Below, in pieces: positions 1-8,427 of a DNA stretch of 64,000 bases; the first letter of the stretch is position 1, and the number at the start of each line of letters is the position of its first letter. The DNA is from Sporobacter sp038405045 (lineage in GTDB: Bacteria > Bacillota > Clostridia > Oscillospirales > Oscillospiraceae). Below the pieces are notes generated by a model, which saw only the letters and a program-made list of their open reading frames with translations, did no database searches and had not been told where the DNA came from. The translations under genes were made by a program, and so were the position numbers. The stretch is taken from contig JBBZIV010000002.1 in assembly GCA_038405045.1 (NCBI GenBank), positions 62,001-126,000 of the forward strand, given 5' to 3'.

Positions 1-1
1 G

Positions 2-1711
2 GCACCGTGGCTCCGATTTTTCGGGGACGTCCCGCACCATCTCGACTATCCGGACTGTTCAATGAGCGCTTTAGTGCTTGAAACGACAAAGACGTACACA
101 AGTACCGTCGCCCTCGATTTTTTCGGCTGCCGAACAACCTATGGAGAATTGGCAAATGAAATCAATGCCTGTGCCCGGGCACTTTCCGCCATCGGGATCA
201 GACCGGATGATCGTGTTACCGTTTGTATGCCGAATACGCCGCAGGCGCTAGTATTTTTTTACGCGATCAACAGGGTTGGGGCCGTTGCCAACATGGTGCA
301 TCCGCTGTCGGCGGCGGAAGAGCTTGTCTTTTTCCTAAACAGCAGTAACAGCGTTGCAGCCCTGACGCTTGACCAGTTTTATCCGACGTTGGCGCCCATT
401 ACTCACAGAACGAAGCTCAAAACACTCATTGTCTCCGGCATCGAGGACGGGCTGAATGGGTATAGAAAGGCGGCATACAGACTATCAAAAGGGCGGAAAA
501 AAAAACGCGTTCCGACGGGCGGCATTGTCTTGCGCTGGGAAGACTTTTTGGAAAGGGGCCGCGACGCGAAACCGGAATATCCCACACGTCAAGGTGGTGA
601 TCTCGCAGCCATTTTATACAGCGGCGGCACAACGGGGACGATGAAGGGTATTCTCCTGACAAACAGGAATTTCAACGCCTTGGCGCTGCAGACCGGCGCT
701 GCCGGCAACTGCATTGTCCCCGGTCATAAAATGCTGGCGATCATGCCAATCTTTCACGGCTTTGGTCTCGGCGTTTGTATTCACACGATGCTGACGCACG
801 GTGTCACCGGTATTCTTGTGCCGCAATTCACCGTCGCGGGATATTTGAAACTTCTAAAAAAATATAAGCCTCACTACATCGCCGGTGTCCCGACGCTGTT
901 TGAGGCACTTTTAAGAATCGACGGCTTAGAGAAGCTCGATATGTCACAGCTGGAGGGCGTGTTCTGCGGCGGTGATACGCTTCCCGTTGCGCTCAAGCGC
1001 AAGGTGGACGCCTTTTTAAAAGCGCACGGCGCTACCGTTCAGGTCAGAGAGGGCTATGGCCTGACGGAGTGTGTGACGGCCAGCTGCTTAACGCCGCACG
1101 ATGATTACAGGGAAGGCAGCATCGGCATTCCGTTTCCGGACATGTATTACAAAATCGTCCGGCCGGGGACGGCCGAGCCGCTCCCGCCCGGCGAAATCGG
1201 TGAGATATGCCTGACAGGGCCGACGGTGATGGTGGGATACGCCGATCATCCGTCGGAAACGGACCAAGCGCTCCAACGGCACCCGGACGGGGCCGTCTGG
1301 CTGCATACAGGAGACCTCGGTATGATGGATCATGACGGCTTCGTCTATTTCCGCCAGCGGATAAAGCGCCTCATTATTTCCTCGGGATATAGCATTTACC
1401 CCTCCCAGCTTGAAAACGCCATCAACGCGCACGAAAAGGTTTTGACATGCTGTGTCATTGGCGTTGAGGACCCGTATAAGATGCAGAGGGTCAAGGCGTT
1501 CGTCGTCATGCGGGACAGCCTTCATGCAACGGACGACGTGAAAGCGTCAATCCTTGAGCACTGCCGAAAGCATATTGCCAGATACGCCATGCCCTTTGAA
1601 ATCGAATACCGCGCGATGCTGCCGAAAACACTGGTTGGTAAAGTCGCCTACACGGTGCTCGAAAGGGAGGAAGCCGAAAAAACGGCATCAAGCAGGCAGA
1701 CAAACCCGTGA
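2..1711 (+). CDS. AMP-dependent acyl-CoA synthetase, truncated at the 5' end by the window edge
   Basis: Adenylate-forming ligase that activates a carboxylic acid with ATP and transfers it to CoA. Numbered from the window edge, the AMP-binding P-loop YSGGTTGTMKG is at about codon 206, the GYGLTE adenylate motif at about 351 and the HTGD motif at about 435; a C-terminal swivelling domain follows. The first internal ATG is at 62, but the same frame stays open to base 2 and encodes FGDVPHHLDYP just before it, typical of N-termini in this family. I therefore treat 62 as internal and the gene as partial. The substrate cannot be read from sequence; long-chain or aryl acids are possible. The stop lies 5 bp from the convergent SpoVK-like gene. 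Confidence 0.9.
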   Translation, partial: APWLRFFGDVPHHLDYPDCSMSALVLETTKTYTSTVALDFFGCRTTYGELANEINACARALSAIGIRPDDRVTVCMPNTPQALVFFYAINRVGAVANMVHPLSAAEELVFFLNSSNSVAALTLDQFYPTLAPITHRTKLKTLIVSGIEDGLNGYRKAAYRLSKGRKKKRVPTGGIVLRWEDFLERGRDAKPEYPTRQGGDLAAILYSGGTTGTMKGILLTNRNFNALALQTGAAGNCIVPGHKMLAIMPIFHGFGLGVCIHTMLTHGVTGILVPQFTVAGYLKLLKKYKPHYIAGVPTLFEALLRIDGLEKLDMSQLEGVFCGGDTLPVALKRKVDAFLKAHGATVQVREGYGLTECVTASCLTPHDDYREGSIGIPFPDMYYKIVRPGTAEPLPPGEIGEICLTGPTVMVGYADHPSETDQALQRHPDGAVWLHTGDLGMMDHDGFVYFRQRIKRLIISSGYSIYPSQLENAINAHEKVLTCCVIGVEDPYKMQRVKAFVVMRDSLHATDDVKASILEHCRKHIARYAMPFEIEYRAMLPKTLVGKVAYTVLEREEAEKTASSRQTNP

Positions 1712-1716
1712 CGCAC

Positions 1717-2733
1717 TTACGTCATCGTCGCCGCTTTTTCAAGGTCTTCGCGCGTTAACAGCATCAGTACGTCTCGTGAGGGCTGCTCAAAACAAGAGAC
1801 TCTGTCGGAATGGACGGTTACGGCATTTTCAAAGAAATTGCGCACATCGCGCGCGTTGCCAAAATGCTCGTCCCGCCGCGTATATAGGGCATCGAAGTAA
1901 GTGCTGGCGAAAGCGGCGGCATCGTCGGTCATGACATATTCGTTTTGCTCGCAAAGGGATTTAAAAATACTGCTCAACTCATCACTTGTGTAATCGTCAA
2001 AGGCAAAGTAACGGTTAAAGCGGGACTGAAGCCCGGGGTTTGAGGCGATAAACGCCGTCATCGGCGCGTCGTACCCAGCGACGATAACGATGAAATCGTC
2101 ACGATGATCCTCCATCGCCTTCAAGAGCGTCTCAATGGCCTCGTGGCCGAAGTCGTTGACGCCGTCTTTCGAGACGAGGGCATATGCCTCGTCGATGAAT
2201 AAAATGCCGCCGAGGGCGCTTTGAATAACACCGCTTGTCTTCAGGGCCGTCTGACCAACGTATCCGGCGACGAGACCTGAGCGGTCAACCTCAACAAGCT
2301 GGCCCTTCGACAAAACACCGATCGCGCAGAAAAGAGAAGAGAGGATGCGCGCGACCGTCGTTTTCCCGGTACCCGGATTGCCGGTAAACACCATGTGCAG
2401 AGAGACCGGCGGCACGACCAGGCCGTTTTCCTCACGCAGCTTACGCACCTTGACGAGGTTAATGAGGCTTCGGACACTTGATTTAATGTTCCGCAGACCG
2501 ATCAGCGCGTCAAGCTGGCAGAGCAGTGCGCTTAAATCAGGTTTTTCGGGGGATTGCTCGGCCTTTGTTTTCGGGGCGGCGTCATGCAGCGCGCCGCCTG
2601 TTTCTTCAAGAAGCTCATTTGCCGCATGCTCCGCCGACTCGATGACGCCGAGTAATTCTGCAAAGTCAGACAAGCTGCTTAAATAAGAGCCGGGCGGTTT
2701 GAGCGCCGGTTCCGGTGTGTTGTCATTTTTCAC
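1717..2733 (-). CDS. SpoVK-like AAA+ ATPase (CbxX/CfqX family)
   Basis: AAA+ ATPase of the CbxX/CfqX/SpoVK family, 338 aa and close to the length of Bacillus SpoVK, which is needed for spore maturation. The Walker A motif GNPGTGKTT is near residues 118-126 and Walker B GGILFIDEAYAL near 175-186. Later come a sensor-like IVIVAGYD and an arginine-rich SRFNRYF stretch. The first 60 residues are low-complexity and poorly conserved. I chose GTG at 2733 because GAGGTGA lies 5 nt upstream; an in-frame GTG at 2742 is the alternative. It lies downstream of the yabP-divIC-yabR block, separated by a terminator. The sporulation role is inferred from family and context; CbbX-like remodelling of another target is possible. 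Confidence 0.82.
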   Translation of the reverse strand: MKNDNTPEPALKPPGSYLSSLSDFAELLGVIESAEHAANELLEETGGALHDAAPKTKAEQSPEKPDLSALLCQLDALIGLRNIKSSVRSLINLVKVRKLREENGLVVPPVSLHMVFTGNPGTGKTTVARILSSLFCAIGVLSKGQLVEVDRSGLVAGYVGQTALKTSGVIQSALGGILFIDEAYALVSKDGVNDFGHEAIETLLKAMEDHRDDFIVIVAGYDAPMTAFIASNPGLQSRFNRYFAFDDYTSDELSSIFKSLCEQNEYVMTDDAAAFASTYFDALYTRRDEHFGNARDVRNFFENAVTVHSDRVSCFEQPSRDVLMLLTREDLEKAATMT

Positions 2734-2798
2734 GGCGGTCACCTCATAACGCTTTTCCGTTTCATGAAATTATCATAGCACGTTCTAAGAGAAAATAA

Positions 2799-2820
2799 AA
2801 CGCCCCGTTTTCGGGGCGTT
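2799..2820 (-). terminator. Intrinsic terminator after yabR
   Basis: A 9-bp perfect stem (AACGCCCCG / CGGGGCGTT) with a 4-nt loop, followed on the minus strand by TTATTTTCTC. It ends the yabP-yabQ-divIC-yabR transcription unit 8 bp after the yabR stop. Confidence 0.85.
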
Positions 2821-2827
2821 AGGCACG

Positions 2828-3268
2828 TTATCGGCCGCGGCGGCGCGGCCCTTTTTTATCGGCATACTGCTTGAGCCCGGAAATTTTGCTGTCGGAATCC
2901 TGCATAAAACGCTTGAGCTTATCCTCAAAAGTTGCCTCAAACACAGGCGGCGGGCTGGAAAGACGTTCGCCATTATGGCGCGGCGCAACTGGGGCGCGGC
3001 GCGGCGCGTCGTTACGAACGGGGCGCGGCGCTTTCGGAAGGGCCGCTTTGATTGAGAGGTTAATTCTACCGTTGTTGTCCATGCCAATCACCTTGACGGT
3101 GACTTCCTGCCCGTCCGTCAAGTGCTCGCGAATATCGTTGACATATGTATCGGCGATTTCCGAAATATGTACAAGCCCAGATTTCCCCGGCACAAGGGAG
3201 ACGAAAGCGCCAAATTTGGTGATGCCGGTGACCTTGCCTGTGACGATTGATCCCACTTCAAAATCCAT
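2828..3268 (-). CDS. yabR: S1 RNA-binding domain protein, YabR-like
   Basis: Small RNA-binding protein of 146 aa. Residues 1-75 form one S1 OB-fold with the hallmark pattern VGSIVTGKVTGITKFGAFV, then GLVHISEI and NNGRINLSIKA. The rest is a basic, Arg/Pro-rich tail ending in KKGPRRRGR, probably also nucleic-acid binding. It follows divIC directly, as yabR follows divIC in Bacillus subtilis, which supports the name. Family members (general stress protein 13 type) associate with ribosomes or RNA; the precise role is not known. A GAGAGGG lies rather far (13 nt) upstream of the ATG. Confidence 0.88.
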   Translation of the reverse strand: MDFEVGSIVTGKVTGITKFGAFVSLVPGKSGLVHISEIADTYVNDIREHLTDGQEVTVKVIGMDNNGRINLSIKAALPKAPRPVRNDAPRRAPVAPRHNGERLSSPPPVFEATFEDKLKRFMQDSDSKISGLKQYADKKGPRRRGR

Positions 3269-3314
3269 ACGAAAAGAAAAACCCTCTCAATAATTATAAT
3301 ATGACATCTGTTAG

Positions 3315-3593
3315 CTAGTTGCCTGAATCGTAAAAAACTCTTTCGCCGGGAGCCACGAGACCAAGATCGTCTCTGGCGACATCGGCAATCGTCTCTTTAT
3401 CGCTGCTGTGATCGATTTGATACTGAAGCGCGGCGTTTGACGTTTCTTTTTCCGTCACCTGCTGGCGGAGCGCCTCCTGCGCCGTACGGGCCGCGTCGAT
3501 CTGTGTTCTGAGATTGATAAGAACCACCGATGCGTAGACGATCATCGCGAAGATGATGATTTTCGTAATGGTACCTGCCCTTTTCAGCTTCAT
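3315..3593 (-). CDS. divIC: Cell-division protein DivIC (FtsB/DivIC septum formation initiator)
   Basis: Bitopic division protein of 92 aa. A short basic N-terminus precedes a transmembrane helix at about residues 9-27. A coiled coil follows (about 30-65: QIDAARTAQEALRQQVTEKE), then the conserved DDLGLVAPGE segment that FtsB/DivIC proteins carry before the C-terminus. It acts with FtsL and DivIB in the septal complex. The start has a good GAAAGGAG ribosome site. The upstream yabQ reading frame continues 197 bp into this gene, which is abnormal and discussed under yabQ. Confidence 0.9.
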   Translation of the reverse strand: MKLKRAGTITKIIIFAMIVYASVVLINLRTQIDAARTAQEALRQQVTEKETSNAALQYQIDHSSDKETIADVARDDLGLVAPGERVFYDSGN

Positions 3594-4086
3594 GCTGGAC
3601 TCCTTTCGAGCGGGCTTTTTGAAGCCTTATCTGGTGTGACGGCCGGAAAACGTTATCAATCTCAAGTTTATACCATTTTTGCAGATAATGAAAGATATTT
3701 TTGATAAATAAACAGATTTTTTTCATGGCCAAGTATAACCAAACGACAGGTCTCGACAAACAAAAGAGTATAAAGATAATAATATCTGCCAGCTTGTTGC
3801 AGATGGCAAGAGATATTCGGCTGAGCGTGATAAAATATAAAGCGGCACCCGTCACGGCGACAACGCTCATAAAGATCCGTTGACGGCCGCCGCCGAGTGA
3901 CAGGCCAAGCAGGAAAAGACCCGCGCCGCACACGAGCCAAAATAAAAAATCAGCGAGCATTGTCACGACGCCCGACGGTGCCCGGCGCCGCACAATACGG
4001 AAAAAATCGTACAAGAAACCGGCGGCCGCCCCCAACAGCAGGGAGGAGGCCGCCTGGATTACTTGCTCTGTGACCGGGATTTCCAT
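3397..4086 (-). CDS. yabQ: Spore cortex protein YabQ, reading frame overrunning divIC
   Basis: Integral membrane protein needed for spore cortex assembly in Bacillus. The N-terminal 110 residues hold about four hydrophobic helices, with the YabQ-type motif GFLYDFFRI near residue 24, then a KKI...KNIF...KWYKLEI stretch. The ATG at 4086 sits 3 bp after the yabP stop. The frame runs on to 3397, so its last 65 or so codons lie over divIC and look like an off-frame shadow (HEAEKGRYHYENHH). A single-base shift near 3645 would instead stop it at TAA 3627-3629, giving a normal 34-bp gap to divIC. Either a sequence error or a true long overlap is possible; the N-terminal identity is firm. Confidence 0.75.
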   Translation of the reverse strand: MEIPVTEQVIQAASSLLLGAAAGFLYDFFRIVRRRAPSGVVTMLADFLFWLVCGAGLFLLGLSLGGGRQRIFMSVVAVTGAALYFITLSRISLAICNKLADIIIFILFCLSRPVVWLYLAMKKICLFIKNIFHYLQKWYKLEIDNVFRPSHQIRLQKARSKGVQHEAEKGRYHYENHHLRDDRLRIGGSYQSQNTDRRGPYGAGGAPPAGDGKRNVKRRASVSNRSQQR

Positions 4087-4089
4087 CGA

Positions 4090-4377
4090 CTACTTGAAAA
4101 GACGGCTGAACAAACCGCCAGTAACGCGCACGTCATCTTCATATTCAAGCCGGTCAACCATGCCGTCGAGCACAACGTCACCGCTGTCAAGGTTCAGTTT
4201 TTCGATCCGAAGCCCTCTGCCGCGGACGATGAGAACCCCTTGCGTTGTGCGCATGACGATTTCATTGTCGTCAAAGCTCTCGACGTCTTCAACACCGGAG
4301 ACGGAGACCTTTTTCCGGCCCTCCATGATCACGTTGTGCGGAAGCTCGGCGGTCTTATATTTTTCCTCGTACGGCAT
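4090..4377 (-). CDS. yabP: Sporulation protein YabP
   Basis: Small YabP-family sporulation protein of 95 aa, soluble and rich in beta-strand patterns (HNVIMEGRKKVSVSGVEDVESFDD, given in part; then GVLIVRGRGLRIEKLNLDSG). Its partner YabQ starts 3 bp downstream. In Bacillus both are expressed in the mother cell and act in coat/cortex formation; the biochemical activity is unknown. I chose ATG 4377 because AAAGG lies 9 nt upstream; ATG 4386 and TTG 4395 are in frame but overlap or precede that site. No adjacent yabO-like gene is present; upstream is an unrelated tRNA on the other strand. Confidence 0.88.
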   Translation of the reverse strand: MPYEEKYKTAELPHNVIMEGRKKVSVSGVEDVESFDDNEIVMRTTQGVLIVRGRGLRIEKLNLDSGDVVLDGMVDRLEYEDDVRVTGGLFSRLFK

Positions 4378-4519
4378 GTTCTTCATCCTTTCCAATGCTG
4401 CCTATTCTTGGCGGACGGCAAGTGCCGCGCCGTGATGTGGACACACCATATATATATTGCTTGTCAGAGGGAAATATTAATTATTTCTGAAAGATAAGAG
4501 CAAAAAATACAGCCGTCGC

Positions 4520-4548
4520 TTTACACGATTCGCGATTTTTGATATAAT
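4520..4548 (+). promoter_or_regulatory. Promoter of tRNA-Arg
   Basis: TTTACA, 17-bp spacer, TATAAT, ending 30 bp before the tRNA. A textbook sigma-A pattern. Confidence 0.8.
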
Positions 4549-4578
4549 GACTTCCGCTTCCAATGTAATCGGAAATAG

Positions 4579-4652
4579 GCGCCCGTAGCTCAGTTGGATA
4601 GAGTGTCAGACTCCGACTCTGAAGGTCGCTGGTTCGAATCCAGTCGGGCGTA
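4579..4652 (+). tRNA. tRNA-Arg (anticodon CCG)
   Basis: Cloverleaf by eye: acceptor GCGCCCG / CGGGCGT (first pair G-U), D arm GCTC...GAGT, anticodon stem TCAGA / TCTGA around loop CTCCGAC (anticodon CCG), T arm GCTGG TTCGAAT CCAGT, discriminator A. CCA is not encoded. A terminator follows 9 bp later. Confidence 0.95.
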
Positions 4653-4660
4653 CTCAAAAG

Positions 4661-4697
4661 ACCCGCCGTTTGTGAAAACGGCGGGTGTCGCCTTTTA
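4661..4697 (+). terminator. Terminator of tRNA-Arg
   Basis: Stem ACCCGCCGTTT / AAACGGCGGGT with a small loop, then GTCGCCTTTT. The T run is slightly displaced from the stem. Confidence 0.75.
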
Positions 4698-4760
4698 GCA
4701 AACAAGACAGGCTGCGTTTAGAAGAGAATTCTCAATGACCTGCCGGTTAGGAGCCGTTAT

Positions 4761-5942
4761 ATGACACAGTCCCAACAGATTCGATATTCAAAAATCGGCG
4801 TGCTAGCCTTGGCGCATCTGCTCAATGATTTTTACAGCAACTTTCTGCCGCAGCTCATACCTTTTCTGGCTGTTGTATTTGTGGGCTTTACGGCGACGCA
4901 GGCATCGATTCTCGTTTCTGCGTTCACAATTTCGTCGTCATTAATTCAGCCGGTTTTCGGCTTTTTGCTCGACAGGCAAGGAAAGCGCTGGCTTGTCTAT
5001 ATCGGAACTGTGTGGATGGGCGTCATGCTCAGCTTAACGGGTCTCGTCACCAGCTTTCCGCTGCTCGTTTTTTTAGCAGCTCTGGCGGGACTTGGCACGG
5101 CGGCCTTCCATCCGCAGGCAACGACAATGGTGAACGTTCTGAGCGGGGACAGAAAGGCTGTTTTGTTATCGGCGTTTGTCGCGTTCGGCAATTTCGGTTT
5201 TGCACTCAGCCCGCTTCTGCTCGTCCCGCTGTTTCAGGCCTTTGGCCTCCGGGCGACCGTCTTCACCGTTATCCCGGGCGTTCTGGTGGCGCTGCTTCTG
5301 TTGTTTTTTGCCCCGCGCGACAACGTTCTCGAAGGGGTGATAACGCCGCTTCAAGAAGTTGTTGCGTCGCTTAAAAAAGCGTCACGCGAGCTTGGGGCAA
5401 TTGTGGGCGTCATCGCGATCCGTTCGCTCGCCTACACATCCATGCTCACGCTGCTACCCCTTTATTTTAAGGCGGAGAACATTTCTAACGTCGCGGCAAG
5501 CCATCTCGTTACGATCATGCTGGCGGCTGGTGCCGTCGGGGGCGTGACGGGCGGCTTTATATCAGATTTATATGGGCGGAAACGGCTCATAGTCGGCTCG
5601 CTCGCTTTGTCAACGCCGCTCTTTTTCGGATTCTATCTGTTCTCTGGTATGATCGGCACTATTTTTCTTGCGCTGGCAGGCGCTGCGCTCCTGTCAAGCT
5701 TCTCCGTTACCGTTGTTGCCGCGCAAGAGGCCATCCCGAATAACAAGGCGCTTGCGGCCGGTCTGACGATGGGCTTTGCGGGCGGCCTTGGCGGGCTTGC
5801 GGCGATCGTGATGGGAACGGTTGCCGATGCGTGGGGGCTAAAAACGGCAATTTTTATCGTTTTTCTGCTGCCTCTCATCGCAGGCCTTTTCGGTCTGCTC
5901 CTAAAGAAGAGACCGTCGGCCCGGTCGCGCCGCGCAGCGTGA
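4761..5942 (+). CDS. MFS transporter, fosmidomycin-resistance (Fsr) like
   Basis: Twelve-helix major facilitator protein of 393 aa. The N-terminus (LALAHLLNDFYSNFLPQLIP) matches the H-x-x-x-D pattern of Fsr-type exporters, and DRQGKRW sits in the loop after helix 2 in the place of the MFS A motif. A second-half equivalent, SDLYGRKR, follows helix 8. Fsr relatives export fosmidomycin or other small anions by proton antiport, but the real substrate here is unknown. AGGAG lies 8 nt before the ATG. It is a single-gene unit between the tRNA-Arg terminator and a bidirectional terminator. Confidence 0.85.
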   Translation: MTQSQQIRYSKIGVLALAHLLNDFYSNFLPQLIPFLAVVFVGFTATQASILVSAFTISSSLIQPVFGFLLDRQGKRWLVYIGTVWMGVMLSLTGLVTSFPLLVFLAALAGLGTAAFHPQATTMVNVLSGDRKAVLLSAFVAFGNFGFALSPLLLVPLFQAFGLRATVFTVIPGVLVALLLLFFAPRDNVLEGVITPLQEVVASLKKASRELGAIVGVIAIRSLAYTSMLTLLPLYFKAENISNVAASHLVTIMLAAGAVGGVTGGFISDLYGRKRLIVGSLALSTPLFFGFYLFSGMIGTIFLALAGAALLSSFSVTVVAAQEAIPNNKALAAGLTMGFAGGLGGLAAIVMGTVADAWGLKTAIFIVFLLPLIAGLFGLLLKKRPSARSRRAA

Positions 5943-5982
5943 TAGCACGTTTGGCCAATGAACCAAACGCTGGCTGCAAAAT

Positions 5983-6014
5983 AAACAGGAGCCCGACGGC
6001 TCCTGTTTTACTTT
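5983..6014 (+). terminator. Bidirectional terminator between MFS and XRE-cupin-ligase genes
   Basis: Stem AAACAGGAGCC / GGCTCCTGTTT with loop CGAC. It is followed by TACTTTT on the plus strand and by ATTTTG on the minus strand, so it can serve both convergent genes. Confidence 0.85.
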
Positions 6015-6027
6015 TATCCAGTTTGGA

Positions 6028-8301
6028 TCAGAGCTTGTTTCTCTGAATCTTACCACTGATTGTTTTCGGCAGCGATTCCCGGAAGACGACAATGCGCGGG
6101 TATTTATACGGCGCCGTGTGTGTTTTGACGTATTCTTGAATTTCCTTGGCCAGCGCGTCGCTCGGTTCGGTGCCCTTCGTCAGCACAATGGTGGCTTTGA
6201 CAATCTGGCCGCGGATTTCGTCCGGTGCGGGTGAGACGGCGCATTCCAAAACATAGGGCAGCTCCATGATGACGCTTTCGATCTCAAATGGCCCGATGCG
6301 GTAGCCGGAGGATTTGATGACATCGTCCAAACGGCCGACAAACCAATAGTAGCCTTCTTCGTCGCGCCAGGCAGTATCGCCCGTGTGATAAAGGCCGTCA
6401 TGCCAGGCGGCGCTCGTTTTTGCCTCGTCGAGATAATAGCCCATGAAGAGACCGCAAGGAATCTCCTTGTCGGTGCGAATAACAATTTCGCCCGTTTCGC
6501 CGACGCCGACAGGATTGCCGTCGTTGTCGACAAGGTCTATATCATACAAGGGCGTCGGCTTACCCATCGCGCCAACCTTCGGCACCATGCCGACGAGGCT
6601 GCCGAGCGCCAGCGTCGTCTCCGTCTGGCCGAAGCCCTCCATAACGGATAGGCCGGTTGCCTTTTTAAACTGGTTGAAGACCTCAGGGTTGAGCGCCTCG
6701 CCGGCGGTGGTGGCATACTTAATGGCGGTCAGATCAAATTTAGACAGATCCTCCTTGATCATAAAGCGGTACATCGTTGGTGGCGCGCAAAAGGTGGTGA
6801 TGCCGTATTGCCGGAACATCGGTAAAATATCATTGGCGTCAAAACGGTCAAAATCATACGTAAAGACGGCCGCTTCGCAGAGCCACTGGCCGTAAAGCTT
6901 GCCCCACATGGCCTTGCCCCATCCGGTATCGGAGATCGTGAAATGGATGCCTTCAGGGTCGACACAATGCCAGTATTTAGCAGTGATGAAGTGGCCGAGC
7001 GGGTATGTAAAGTTGTGCGCGGCGATTTTGGGATACCCTGTCGTACCCGAGGTGAAGTACATGAGCATCGGTTCAAAGCCGCACGCCGTATCGTCCGTCC
7101 GAGGGAAAGTGCTCCTGAACATTTCATATTCGCTGTCAAAATGATGCCAGCCTTCGCGCGTGCCGGAGGCGATAATTCTAACGGCGACTTGCGGACATTG
7201 CGCCATCGCCTTCTCGGCCTCCTGCGCGGCGCCCGACTCGGCCGTGCAGACAAGTGCGCTGACGCCGGCGGCGTTGAAACGATAAACAAAATCCTTCTCA
7301 AGCAGTTGGTCTGTTGCCGGGATCACAACGGCCCCGAGCTTGTGCAGGGCGATAATGGCGATCCAGAACTGATAATTGCGCTTTAAAACAAGCATGACGC
7401 GGTCACCTTTTTTGATGCCGAGCGAGCGGAAGTAGTTGGCCGCGCGTGCCGACATCCGGCTGATATCGCCGAAAGTAAAGCGGCGCTCGACCTTGTTGCG
7501 GTCAATGTGGAGCATTGCGAGCTTCTCCGGCTTTTTCACGCCGAGCATGTCGACCACGTCAAAGGCGAAGTTGAACGTCTCCCTATTTTTAAAGGAGATG
7601 GCCTGCAAAGCGCCATGCGCGTCTTCAATCGTTGTGATAAAGTCCTCATAAATACGGGTGGCAGTCGCAGCGGCGGGCTCGGGCGTTTTGGCGGGCAGCA
7701 CCGGCGCTTGTGTTTTTGCACCGGGGACAACGACGGCGCAGAAAACGCAGTCTTTCCCGCCGACGGCGAGCATGCCGTGCGGCGTTGAGCTGTCATAATA
7801 AATGCTGTCGCCCTCGCTGAGTATTTCCGTGTGTTCGCCGATTTGAATTTTCAGCTTACCGCTGATAATGATATCAAATTCCTGGCCAGCGTGCGTTGAC
7901 TGGGCAATTGGTTTGTCTTGCATCGCTTCTGAATAGGCGTACGTGACCCAAAACGGCTCGACGAGCTTATGCCGGAAAAGCGGTGCTAAATCCTTAATGT
8001 CAATACCCGGTTCTTGCGCCGTCATTTTCCCTTTGCCTTTACGGGTGATCGTATAGGAAGACAGATGTGCGCCGCTGCCCTCCAAAAGCTCTGTCATGTC
8101 CACGCCGAATACAAACGCGCACTTGTGAATAAAGGAAAAAGGTAAATCGACGGTGCCGGTTTCATATGTCCGGTACGTTTCGGCGCTGAGGTCTGTTTTC
8201 TGCGCCATCTCATCCTGTCTTAAACCGATAATTTCACGCAGTTCTTTAATGCGCGCTGCCATGTCAAGCAGTCTCGAGGACATCTGATCGTTTGCAGTCA
8301 T
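6028..8301 (-). CDS. XRE-family HTH / cupin / AMP-dependent acyl-CoA ligase fusion
   Basis: A 757-aa three-part protein. Residues 16-74 are an XRE-type helix-turn-helix (IKELREIIGLRQDEMAQ ... AETYRTYE). Residues 105-194 are a cupin (THAGQEFDIIISGKL, then STPHGM). A Pro/Ala linker (195-214) leads to a complete acyl-CoA ligase with P-loop YFTSGTTGYPK, adenylate motif EGFGQTET, YHTGD and the C-terminal catalytic lysine region PKTISGKIQRNKL. The ligase resembles medium-chain acyl-CoA synthetases. HTH-cupin proteins are normally free-standing regulators, so this may be an enzyme that also binds DNA; that is inference. ATG 8301 was chosen for the AAAAGGACGG about 8 nt upstream; 30 further codons are open upstream without a ribosome site. 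Transcribed alone, divergently from wecG. Confidence 0.9.
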   Translation of the reverse strand: MTANDQMSSRLLDMAARIKELREIIGLRQDEMAQKTDLSAETYRTYETGTVDLPFSFIHKCAFVFGVDMTELLEGSGAHLSSYTITRKGKGKMTAQEPGIDIKDLAPLFRHKLVEPFWVTYAYSEAMQDKPIAQSTHAGQEFDIIISGKLKIQIGEHTEILSEGDSIYYDSSTPHGMLAVGGKDCVFCAVVVPGAKTQAPVLPAKTPEPAAATATRIYEDFITTIEDAHGALQAISFKNRETFNFAFDVVDMLGVKKPEKLAMLHIDRNKVERRFTFGDISRMSARAANYFRSLGIKKGDRVMLVLKRNYQFWIAIIALHKLGAVVIPATDQLLEKDFVYRFNAAGVSALVCTAESGAAQEAEKAMAQCPQVAVRIIASGTREGWHHFDSEYEMFRSTFPRTDDTACGFEPMLMYFTSGTTGYPKIAAHNFTYPLGHFITAKYWHCVDPEGIHFTISDTGWGKAMWGKLYGQWLCEAAVFTYDFDRFDANDILPMFRQYGITTFCAPPTMYRFMIKEDLSKFDLTAIKYATTAGEALNPEVFNQFKKATGLSVMEGFGQTETTLALGSLVGMVPKVGAMGKPTPLYDIDLVDNDGNPVGVGETGEIVIRTDKEIPCGLFMGYYLDEAKTSAAWHDGLYHTGDTAWRDEEGYYWFVGRLDDVIKSSGYRIGPFEIESVIMELPYVLECAVSPAPDEIRGQIVKATIVLTKGTEPSDALAKEIQEYVKTHTAPYKYPRIVVFRESLPKTISGKIQRNKL

Positions 8302-8362
8302 GATAACCGTCCTTTTCTCCGGCGGTGTATTTTGGTCGAGGGCGCTGCACCGGTATGTTAAC

Positions 8363-8391
8363 AGAATGCCATAGAGATAAAAGCGTGTCAA
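8363..8391 (-). promoter_or_regulatory. Candidate promoter of the XRE-cupin-ligase gene
   Basis: Minus strand TTGACA, 17 bp, CATTCT, about 60 bp before the chosen ATG. The -35 is perfect and the -10 is weak. Confidence 0.55.
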
Positions 8392-8427
8392 GAGAGGAGC
8401 GAGAGGGGGGGTGATAGCCGACCGGAC

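Noticed and set aside
1088..1525. Long minus-strand frame (145 codons) inside the first ligase gene
   Set aside because: Shadow frame of the GC-rich coding strand; no ribosome site or recognisable motif, and the sense frame is a clear ligase.
62..1711. ATG 62 as the true start of the first ligase gene
   Set aside because: The frame is open upstream to the window edge and encodes residues typical of the family N-terminus, so the gene is truncated rather than starting here.
4481..4705. Minus-strand reading frame of 74 codons across tRNA-Arg
   Set aside because: It is the antisense translation of the tRNA and its terminator; such frames are common artefacts and there is no ribosome site.
8302..8391. 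30-codon N-terminal extension of the XRE-cupin-ligase
   Set aside because: It overlaps the probable promoter, has no ribosome site, and the XRE domain begins well after ATG 8301.
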